Below the pieces are notes generated by a model, which was not told where the DNA came from, ran no database searches, and saw nothing but the letters and a program-made list of their open reading frames with translations. From Ectocarpus siliculosus (lineage: Eukaryota; Sar; Phaeophyceae; Ectocarpales; Ectocarpaceae), in contig FN648187.1 in NCBI GenBank assembly GCA_000310025.1, positions 278,128 to 307,188 on the forward strand: a stretch of DNA of 29,061 nucleotides, given 5' to 3'. This document shows, piece by piece, positions 9,548-17,974 of the stretch. The position numbers and the translations under genes were made by a program. Every line of letters begins with the position of its first letter. Position 1 is the stretch's first letter.

Positions 9548-10920
9548 GGCTCGACTGCTCTGGAAACTATATGTTTCTGCTTACTGGTTGCAGCTGCTGC
9601 AGCTGTCCACATACAATGCTGACGTGTGAACTTGCTTCTTGACATAGTGTTTGACACGGACGTATGTGTGCACACGTACGTACATAGTCTAACCCCCCAA
9701 AGAATTTTCTTGAGATTCTGGGAGGTCACAAATATAGTCTACCATCAACACGCGAGAGCAGAGGAGAGGCGCGCGCCGGTAGTTGTCAACAACGAAGAGC
9801 TGGCGAGCAGGGTGCATAGAAGCCGAAATCAAACCACTGGACTCCTGTAGTCACCGCTGACTAGTCTATCTAATGGATTGAGTACGGCTTAATGGATTGA
9901 GTACGGCTTATATCGTGCTCCGGCGGCTTCGAAAAGCCGGCAAGGAAGGGTATAGAGGAGGTGTCGAAGGACGGAAAGAAGACCAGTCGAAGCACAGGTG
10001 ACGAAAATATGGAGGGGGAACAACGAAGAGAAATGTCGTCGGCCGATAGTATCTCGCGGATGACGGTGGTTGAGGCTGATGGGGGCTGAAGTCTGGATGA
10101 TACGGGGGGGCGCGGTGGGTTCAATCTGCGGCAGCCACACCAACGGCAGAATCAAGGCCTTCGACGTTGTCCTCGAGGAGACGTCGAGCAGGAACGTATG
10201 GGGATCCTGCGGCTGTATACATGTAGACTACTGCTTCCCCCTGTCACGGGCGGCACTATCAAACAGCGCCACCCCGCCCGGGAAGTTGAAGCCCAGGTCC
10301 TTCCTCTCCTTCCGCTCCACGCCCGCGTGTAAGCCGGACGACAAAGGCAGCCTTTCTTTGCTAGAGCGGCCGCCTACAGGTAGTTCTCCCGAAAATACCA
10401 CTAACCTTCCCCCCCCCACCGAGAACCATCGGGGTTGGATTTCGTCGTTTGGCAACAAGACGTTGTAAAACACGCCGATCGCTTCGTGAGCTCAACGACC
10501 ACATATATATAAGAACATCTATACATTTGTGTTGGCTGGTCGTTAGCGGTGCGGACTGTTCGGGCGTTCTTTTCTCCTTCTGCGTCCGGGACTTTGAGAC
10601 TTTGAGAGCCTCTCGGGTTCTTTGCATCTTGCGGCAGGCTTGCGTCTTGCACTCTCGGAGTCTTTCACGTTCTCTTCTCGGGGCGGTCGCGCTAGAACAG
10701 CGGAGACCACCTTCGTGACGTGAAACAGATCCCGCCGACTCCCTTCGAAGCAAAGAAATGAACACAGAAACAAAATCAATGGTCCATTTTGTAGAACAAC
10801 AACAGCTGTCGGAGGCACATGCCAAGCCGTCTGCTGTGGGAGGCATGTGCCGCCCCCAGCTCACTTCACGTGCGCAACTGCTGTGGAGATGGTGTGGAAA
10901 CTGCTCTTTCTTCCCGAGAA
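9548..10920. other. No supported gene; short tandem repeat and a weak minus-strand reading frame
   Basis: A 19-bp unit, TAATGGATTGAGTACGGCT, is perfectly duplicated at 9871-9889 and 9890-9908. On the minus strand 10375-10228 reads ERKERKDLGFNFPGGVALF and ends at a TAG; its base use looks coding, but no clear upstream exon was found. The rest shows no convincing exon on either strand. Confidence 0.4.
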
Positions 10921-11399
10921 ATGACGAACGGCCGCCGTGGTGGTCGCGCTGGTGCCTCTGCTGGCCGCGCTGCTGACGGGGCTGCTGGTGGTTCTCCTCC
11001 CGCAACCACTGGTGGTGCTGGAGCTGCGGCCGGGGCGGCACCGTCCTCCTTCAACACTCAACACCCCGCCCCAGAAGGGGAAAGGACCTTCGCGGACCGA
11101 CACGGTCGCGCCCGACTCGGCGGCCGCCTTCGCCGAGAGGTGGACCCCAACGAAACAGCAGGAGAGCCTCTTCCCGCTGGATCCCCCCGTCAAGTGCAAC
11201 CGCCCTGGCTGCAAGGAGTTCCTCCAACGGTTCGTCCCGCCGGGAACGAACTCCGACAAGGGGGTCACGTTCGCAAAATGCAAGGACGGCGACTGCGCCG
11301 GAGGGGGGTCGTTTATGAAGTTCGACCTCACGTGCTTCATCTGCAACCGCTCGATCCCAGCCGGCACGATCTCCCTCTCGCTTAAGGTCGTAGACAAGG
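10921..11399 (+). pseudogene. Cys-rich (probably zinc-binding) protein, 5' part, with a frame conflict
   Basis: An ATG at 10921 opens a Gly/Ala-rich start (MTNGRRGGRAGASAG...), but the conserved-looking part lies in the next frame. That part begins no later than 11075 (just after CCCCAG), reads FAERWTPTKQQESLFPLDPP and continues with paired cysteines: CNRPGC, then CKDGDC, then CFIC, a C-x4-C / C-x4-C / C-x2-C pattern over about 50 residues. It ends at a strong donor GTGAGTGAG after 11399 (phase 1). Either the reading frame shifts around the C/G runs at 11060-11080 through mutation or sequencing error, or a true upstream exon with a phase-0 end was missed. The acceptor before 11075 is pyrimidine-rich. 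I do not recognise the family; zinc binding is inferred only from cysteine spacing. Type is given as pseudogene because of the frame conflict; it may be functional. Confidence 0.45.
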
Positions 11400-11704
11400 G
11401 TGAGTGAGTGTCGTGTACGGATTGGTTAGTCGCCGCAGTGTAGATTGATTGTTGCGTGCTGCCTGTTTTCAAACCTGCTGCTTGCTTGCTGGGTGCGGAG
11501 ACCGTTCTTCACTGCTGTGTTTTTTTTATGGTGAACACATCGACTAACATCTATCTTCAATCGGTGTGTTTCGGTGTTAGTTTTCACAAAGAAAGGCAAA
11601 TCACACTACTACTGAGGTGCCATCGTATACAGTCAAAACTCAGCCCAAGCCACAGGTCCATCCTTGCTACCATCGGAGTAATAATGCATCGTGAACCGCG
11701 GTCA

Positions 11705-12540
11705 TCGTGGCATGACTGCATGCAGTCAGGGTCGGTCTTAACGAAGAAATCAGATCTCGAAATCACATTTCGATATAAGAATAAAAGAGTCGGATCTACC
11801 CAAATCCGGACAGAAATGGCCTGTGTGTCTTAACGGGAGATCTGCCAAATGGAAACGAATCTCTCCAGTCAACCACGAACAACCCGAGAGGTCCGCCGCT
11901 TGCCCAACTGCCAGATTGCTGTTGTGACGTACTGCTATGACGTGGCCACACCACATGGGGAGCTATCGCTCCCGAGAAGCACACACCAAACGCGTACATG
12001 GCCTCTGTGCGGTTCTGACACGATGTCTATGCATGTGGCACTTTGAATCGACCCTCGTCCGACGGAAAGCCGCCAATTCGTCTGTGCATTTGAAGTTCGA
12101 CAACCCACGGGAGATTGCCCCACAGACCAACACATCCCACACACGTTTTTTTTCGGGACCAGTCACGTGCAACAACGATGCGCTGTCACCCTCCCTTTGG
12201 GTTGGCTTTTTGCGCTCTTTCTTTCCTCTGTGCTCGGCGGTGGATGGAGTTCGTGTGGATGGGGGTAGGTGGGCACGCGCCGTGTATGCGAGTAGACCGT
12301 GGTCCCGCAACTATGGACGCTGTTCACCCAAATCGGGATCCGATTGAATGATTTCACCTTTTTTCTAATCCCGATTTGGTTTTGGGTCGTCCTGTTATAA
12401 GTCCTGAAGATTCGACGGGTTCCATAACATTTCAGCCAATCAACGAAAGAGTTCTGTGGATCTTCCGGTGTTATAACCAAATGTGAATGTGATTTCGAGA
12501 TCTGATTTCTTCGTTAAGACCGACCCTCATGCCACGGCTT
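11705..12540. mobile_element. Non-autonomous DNA-transposon-like element with perfect 42-bp terminal inverted repeats
   Basis: Positions 11728-11769 are the exact reverse complement of 12486-12527 (42 of 42 bases; core GTCTTAACGAAGAAATCAGA). Outside both arms CGTGGCATG is also shared. On the left it is separated from the arm by a 16-bp palindrome, TGACTGCATGCAGTCA (11713-11728, its last base overlapping the arm), which looks like a later insertion. The interior of about 715 bp holds no credible ORF but has a hairpin: CCAAATCGGGAT at 12328-12339 pairs with ATCCCGATTTGG at 12368-12379. Size and structure fit a MITE or deleted Class II element. Target-site duplications could not be fixed with confidence. 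Confidence 0.6.
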
Positions 12541-12576
12541 GCTATTGTATCAATTTCTTCGTTCTTAATCGTGTAT

Positions 12577-12885
12577 TCCGACTTTTTTTTTTCATGCGGC
12601 CGTCGTGTGTGGGTGTGTGCGTGTGTGAAAAAACGTTTTTTTATATTTTTCACCGTTCGTTGTTTGGACGCCTGCTGCTGCCGTTTTTTGGTATGCGGTG
12701 GAACCTGTATCATGACTGTCGATTTCTCCGTTGCGAAACGTGCATTCCGACTTTTTATTTTCATACATGTATTGTACGGCGAATGTGCGCGTGCGTGTGT
12801 GTGTGAAAAAGCACACACACATCGTTTCTTTTTTCATCGTTCGTTGTTTGGGCGCCTGCTGCCTTTTATTTGTATGCGGTGGACA
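12577..12885 (+). repeat. Two-copy tandem repeat, period about 170-185 bp, T/TG-rich
   Basis: Shared blocks are ATTCCGACTTTTT, a TGTGTG(C)GTGTGTGAAAAA tract, TTCGTTGTTTGG(A/G)CGCCTGCTGC and TATGCGGTGGA. They appear first at 12577-12690 and again at 12746-12885. The GT tracts are simple-sequence DNA. A further 70-bp duplication (TTTCAGCTGGTGTGTTCTG) lies at 13014 and 13084. Confidence 0.65.
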
Positions 12886-13119
12886 CGCTAATGCATGCAC
12901 ACCCTTGCCTCCGTGACAAGTCGGCCTGTTGTGCCGACTCTGGGCCGTGTACCCTCTGACCTGTCGGAAAAAATTTCGGCCAGAACTGTGCTGCATGTAT
13001 TCCAAGCCAGCATATTTCAGCTGGTGTGTTCTGACCTCCATCGGCAGCATGCCAGCGCTGCATCCATTCCAGCATGTTCTACGTTTCAGCTGGTGTGTTC
13101 TGCCCTCTGTCAGCAGCTT

Positions 13120-14132
13120 GCCAGGGCACTACTATACTATAAAATGCACAAAGGATCAAACACGTTTTTGTAAATAAAAAAAAACGGCGGGAAACACCTG
13201 CTGTCCGTGAATTTCAATATGTACAATACTGCTGTAGTATGTAGACTTCGTTCCATCTTGCATATTTTTTACGATATTATTCCTAATATGATTAACAAAC
13301 CAGCAAGCTGTCAATAGACATTGGGCCGTGTCCCCTGTGAAGGTTACATTTTACATTACACGACACAAGGGAGGGATTCTCCCCGATATTTTGTCGTTGA
13401 CCCAGTAGAGAACTACAGGGGATGTTGTGGTGTCACCATGGCATTGTCTCTTTTGGGTAATTAAATGATAGGCATACCACATTGCCACTAAACCATAGAT
13501 CGTGCAAATGCTTTTTGTTCCTGCTGCCTGTCCCCGCTCTCTTTCTTCCGTGGATCAACAGCGTACCACAACGTCCATCACCGGAATTGTTTGATGGACT
13601 AGGCCCCTGGGACGGAGGTCTCTGCCGTCGCGTCCAAGGCGGCCCTCAGTAGAGACGTGAGCACCGATTCATGCTTGGATTTTCTTCACCTTTTTGGCTA
13701 GCGCAAACAGACATTAGATGGATACGTTTGTAAATAGTACTACTCCTGTTTACTGTTTAGTGTATGACATGTTTGTTTACTGTACGCGCAAAAGACAGCA
13801 GTGCTTCTGATTGATTGTGTGTGATGTATTTTATTTTTTTTTCCAAATACTACTTCTGAAATATGTTCTTTACCTTCCTGTTTTTGTTCTCCTTTCCTCT
13901 CCGCATCTGCGCTACAAAATTAAGCTACATGCGCAAGTTTTTTGTTTAAGGAACCACACGACAAACTGCTGCTGTTAATCAACGAAGTGCTCCTATCACG
14001 CCACACAGCCACTTTTTTCGGAAAGCATAACCCACTGCCCTTCTGCCATTTATTTGTGTTTCAGTGTGGTCCTCCTTTCGTCTGATTACCCTCCCCCCCT
14101 CCGATTTTTCGTTGCCCGATCGTTTGTAAAAG
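13120..14132. other. No gene seen; AT-rich spacer, possibly intron of the Cys-rich gene
   Basis: This stretch is full of stops on both strands. It contains ATACTGCTGTAGTAT at 13227-13241, one of the recurring motif sites. If 10921-11399 and 14133-14552 belong to one gene, it is the 3' half of an intron of about 2.7 kb that also houses the inverted-repeat element. Confidence 0.5.
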
Positions 14133-14552
14133 GTGGGAAAGGACTGCATTTCGCCCGTGTGCACCGCCCCCGACGGTCCCGTAATCCATAAAGAGGATTT
14201 CCTGCTGGGTAGTGCCCCGCTCGGGCAGGTAGTCCACTACACCTGCGCGCGCGCCAAGCGCAAGGACCTAATCCGCGCTACATACAAGGAACAAGACGAA
14301 AGGCTTGCTTGCGAAGTATCAGAAGAAGCAAAGGGCACGCAGAGCAAGCAGGGTGAGAAGCGCTCCCGCGTCGAAGCGACGGTCAGCTTCGCGGCGCTCG
14401 AGTCCGATTGGACGACGAGCTTCTCGAAGAATCTGACTCTTGAGAGTTTGTTCATTTCGCTGTTGTTGATACGTCCGCTTTTTGAAGGCGTTAGACCAGC
14501 ATTTTTGCGTATCCTCCGTTTGTGCGAGAGGAATACAGTTCGCTGCTGTTGA
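14133..14552 (+). pseudogene. Cys/His-containing exon, probable continuation of the Cys-rich protein
   Basis: After an acceptor GTAAAAG (AG at 14131-14132) the frame reads VGKDCISPVCTAPDGPVIHK and continues with HYTCARAKRK and a charged tail ending FSKNLTLESLF before it runs into the minisatellite and stops at 14550-14552. The C-x4-C spacing and a later His/Cys pair resemble the first exon's pattern, which supports a common gene. The acceptor is phase 0 while the upstream donor at 11399 is phase 1, so an unseen exon, a one-base indel in the GGG at 14135-14137, or decay must explain the gap. A donor-like GTGAGA occurs at about 14352. Family unknown. Confidence 0.4.
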
Positions 14553-15050
14553 TACGTCCGCTTCCGCTTCTTGTGCACGTTAGACCGGCATTGTTGCGTA
14601 TCCTCCGTTGGAACGAGAGGAATACAGTTCGCTGTTGTTGTTGATACGTCCGCTTCTTGTGGACATTAGACCGGCACTGTTGCGTATCCTCCGTTTGTGC
14701 GAGAGGAATACAGTTCGCTGTTGTTGATACGTCCGCTTCTTGTGGACGTTAGACCGGCATTGTTGCGTATCCTCAGTTTGTGCGAGAGGAATACAGTTCG
14801 CTGTTGTTGATACGTCCGCTTCTTGTGGACGTTAGACCGGCATTGTTGCGTACTTTTCCGTTAGTACGGGAGAATATATTTCGCTGTTGTTGATACGTCC
14901 GCTTCTTGTGGACGTTAGACCGGCATTGTTGCGTATTATCCTCCGTTTGTGCGAGAGGAATACAGTTCGCTGTTGTTGATACGTCCGCTTCTTGTGGACG
15001 TTAGACCGGCATTGTTGCGTGTTTTTCCGTTTGTACGGGAGAATATACTT
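14455..15050 (+). repeat. Minisatellite, seven copies of an 83-92 bp unit
   Basis: The landmark GATACGTCCGCTT begins at 14468, 14551, 14643, 14726, 14809, 14892 and 14978. Spacings are 83, 92, 83, 83, 83 and 86. Each unit continues CTTGTGGACGTTAGACCGGC, ATTGTTGCGTAT, CCTCCGTTTGTGCGAGAGGA and ATACAGTTCGCTGTTGTT. Copy two has an internal CTTCCG duplication and the outer copies are the most diverged. The array separates the Cys-rich exon from the OTU ORF. Confidence 0.95.
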
Positions 15051-15350
15051 CTAAGACAACATGATGTCCGATAGTCGTCGCCTGGGTGTTGTCGCTTTTG
15101 GGGACCTTTCCATTCGCTTGCCTGTTGAGTACGTCTTTCGAGCCAGTAGTTTTCGCCAGGAAAGAAACCAGCGTTGCAGGCACTGCAGCGTTTGGACATG
15201 GGCAGAAGAAAGAATCAACTGCTGTTGTTCAGGAGGCAAGTACGTTGTGTGGCCTTTGGTTCCTATCCCCGACGATATTGAACGTCTATACAGAACACCA
15301 CAGCTCCTGTTCCTCCTCGTCCTACCCCGCCGTCATCAACATGGAATATT

Positions 15351-15773
15351 TTGGATGGAATTGGTGATGGGGCCTGTCTTCTTAGAGCAATTTCTAGAAA
15401 AGCCTTTGGTGACCCAGCGAATCACGCACAAGTTCGTCATGGCATTGTCCAACACGTACAGCACAACCCAGGAACCTTTCATACAGACATATCAAACGGA
15501 TTCGGAAACGACCCAATTCGGATCCAAGGATCTCCGCCATCATTGTACTATTCTCTTCAGGACTACCTGTCCATCATAGCTCAACCCTCCGCATACGGTG
15601 GTTACATTGAAGTTGCTGCTGTCTCACAATTGTACGGACTCACCACAGAGGTTGTCATCGCCGGCACCCCTTTCCCACCACCGCCTCATCCTCCTCAACA
15701 AAACACTTCGCACGTACTTTTCCACCCTAACTCTTTGCACTACTCTACTCCGTCTCCAGTGTACACCGCTTGA
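15351..15773 (+). CDS. OTU-domain cysteine protease (deubiquitinase-like), single-domain ORF
   Basis: OTU proteases cleave ubiquitin or ubiquitin-like conjugates with a Cys-His pair. The ORF of 140 aa from the Met at 15351 shows the signature D-G-x-C as GDGACLLRAISRKAFGD (catalytic Cys9). It then has an arginine helix (QVRHGIVQHV), DYLSIIAQPSAYGGYIEVAA at 71-90 (the usual YL..M....WGG..E...A block, with AYGG), LYGLTTEVVIAG, and a C-terminal NSLHYSTP in which His130 fits the catalytic His. All core elements are present. The frame is open upstream to 15282 (stop at 15279-15281), adding a Pro-rich stretch. A phase-1 intron from about GTACGT at 15239 to AG at 15303 could add more residues, so the true start is uncertain. 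Its place among repeats and its small size suggest it may come from a mobile element, since OTU domains occur in some retroelements and Helitrons. It could also be a host gene. Confidence 0.75.
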   Translation: MDGIGDGACLLRAISRKAFGDPANHAQVRHGIVQHVQHNPGTFHTDISNGFGNDPIRIQGSPPSLYYSLQDYLSIIAQPSAYGGYIEVAAVSQLYGLTTEVVIAGTPFPPPPHPPQQNTSHVLFHPNSLHYSTPSPVYTA

Positions 15774-15775
15774 AT

Positions 15776-17974
15776 ATTTTATCCTGAGTACTGTTTGCCT
15801 TCCCCTTGCATCGCCCCCTGTGTTCAAGACAGACAGTGAAGCCACCTCCGAAGGGGTATCTTGTATATGTATATATCCGCTTTTTTTTGCCTATATTTGT
15901 TTTTTTCGGTTATCATGATGGTAATCGAGTTAAATATGTTGTACGGGGTCGAGAACCCTCACTCCGCGCAATGGGGATGATCGCACCACGTTGCACCTTC
16001 GAGGCAGTTACCTGTCTCTGGAAGTGATAGAACCAGAAATTATATTAAGTCATTCGCAGCTGTCATTCGTATGCAAGGAAAGTAAGCACCAGATTGTTAG
16101 CAGGATGCAGCGCACCCTTCATGCGAGACGCGCCGAATACCTCATGGCGTTTCACGCTTGGTGATCTGATGTGAGAAAGCCTGGTCCATCACCAATTCTA
16201 GGAAAAATAACAACAGGAGATGTTAGATGCCGTCAGCTGGAGTGAGAGGTGGAAACGAATAACAAGTGCCGTAATCATCGTTATTGCACGCTGGGTCTTG
16301 AACGGTTATTATTATGAGGACAAAGTGCACATTGCACGGAAGAGATGACAACCCCACCGCCCCTCGTTACCGAGTCGCATCACCCCAAGCCAACCAACAC
16401 TTGCGTATGCGTCATGTTGATCATGCATATATATACAATCACGTCTACCCTTTCTGGGGACCAACTTACACATCCGCATCTTTCCAGCCTGCCGATATCC
16501 TTCGAGGCGCTTTCGCGTCAGTGTTTCCCAGGAGCCTCAACGGTAGCACCGCCATCCGCAACACCAGCAGCCGCGACAGCGCCGGGTTCACCACGGCAGC
16601 AGCAGCCGCCAACACCAGCAGCAGCAGCAGCAGTGGCACCGCCAACAGCCTCAACGTCCGCGCCGCCACTCGTCTTGCAGTCTGTCATGCTTATACCCCT
16701 AGGGCACCCGGCGATGACAGCGGGGGGAGCCGTAGTTGCAGGCTAGATCGGCGGAGATGCGCGGCACGCTTTCGAGTGCCGGTAGGGTGCAGCATTGTGT
16801 GTACCCAGGGGGAGGTCAATCGGTGTGGGATATGCTCCTGACTCAGTTCCTCGTTACACATCATTTTCGCAGGAACGCCGAAAAATAACAGGGGACCACA
16901 CGTGTTGATCGTACGGATCTAGTCGGGTCGTTGGTGACACTGCACTACAGAGGTCAAGCAGGACGTTTTTTTCTGACCAGTCAACATGGCCCACGACTTG
17001 GCGGAATTGGTCGCCGTCGTTTGCTCATGGAAAAGGACAGTCAAAAAGGAATCCATGGCATCGCACATGTCTTTAACAAAACACAGCATCGAGTTTTGCC
17101 TGGGTCTAGCATGTTGATTCGAACACAACCATCATCACCAAAGAGAGTTCGTTCGGCACTGCACAAGAGATGTTCATGATTCATGACTAGGATCTGTCAA
17201 ACGTATTTGTAAAAAACACTAGACGCGACAACCGAAACCAGACTGCTTCGAATCCGATTTCGAAAGTAGTAAAGGGTCCACCGGGTAAACTCCGTCCCGC
17301 ATCCTTCTCGATGAGGGTCGGTTCTGCAAAGATGTACCACCCAACACGAGGCTGGAGACATGCTTTCCGCTCTGTGGCAAGCCCTCACCCGTCTCTGAAA
17401 GGACGACACCTTCGGGCACAAAGACACAAAAAAATATCATTATGCTTACAACTAAATCAGACGGTACGTGACTCAAAAACATCCATTTGATGCCGAAAAG
17501 CGTGCTGGTTGGTCATGGTTACCTAACCATTTCACATCCCACTATTACCGCTGGGTGGAAACCCTCACCCGTCTCCGAGACACCGACACCTTCGGGCGTA
17601 AATACAAAAAATCGTCTTGATATGCAAAAAAAAAGAATCGTCCTCGACAGACGTTGGGGAGAGTGTACCCTTATGAAGGGGTCTCCACGCTTCTTGGTTG
17701 CTAAGCAAGAATGGTTCTACGGGTAACAGGAACCCGACCCACAAAGACGCGAACGATTTCATAACATTCTTAAAAGAGAACAGACGCTACGTGACTCAAA
17801 AACATTTATTTTCCCCGCGTTAAAGACACTTTCACAATGAAACCGATAAACAACTATCTGGGCTTTGACTGACCATGGATACTACACAACTATCTGGGTT
17901 TCGTTGTACAACAAGGGGGCGTGGCGAGGCTCTCGCCCAGACTGGGTCGTAGCTCTCCCCACCAAAAGCCCGCC
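15776..17974. other. Intergenic, no supported gene; Ala/Pro/Ser-rich frames over a CAG microsatellite and short duplications
   Basis: At 16345-16746 two overlapping plus frames give Ala/Pro- or Ser-rich peptides over a (CAG)n-like stretch at about 16590-16640; no domain or convincing splice sites were found. Between 17382 and 17805 two blocks are duplicated: CCCTCACCCGTCTC(T/C)GA with CACCTTCGGGC at 17382 and 17562, and TACGTGACTCAAAAACAT at 17465-17482 and 17788-17805. A small repeat, ACAACTATCTGGG, flanks 17850-17900. The last few hundred bases probably include the 3' untranslated region of the PIG-V gene. Confidence 0.5.

Noticed and set aside
10361-11041. Minus-strand frame of 226 codons opposite the Cys-rich region
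   Set aside because: Composition is Arg/Gln/Ser-rich without domain or splice support; it is antisense to a better plus-strand candidate.
12483-12891. Plus-strand Phe/Cys/Val-rich frames near 12.5-12.9 kb
   Set aside because: They are translations of T-rich and GT-rich tandem repeat DNA.
14455-15050. Regularly spaced repeats considered as a CRISPR array
   Set aside because: Units of 83-92 bp are repeated throughout with no unique spacers, in a eukaryotic context; this is a minisatellite.
16314-16841. Overlapping plus-strand frames with Ser or Ala/Pro runs
   Set aside because: Driven by a CAG-type microsatellite, with two frames equally open and no domain; not enough to call a gene.
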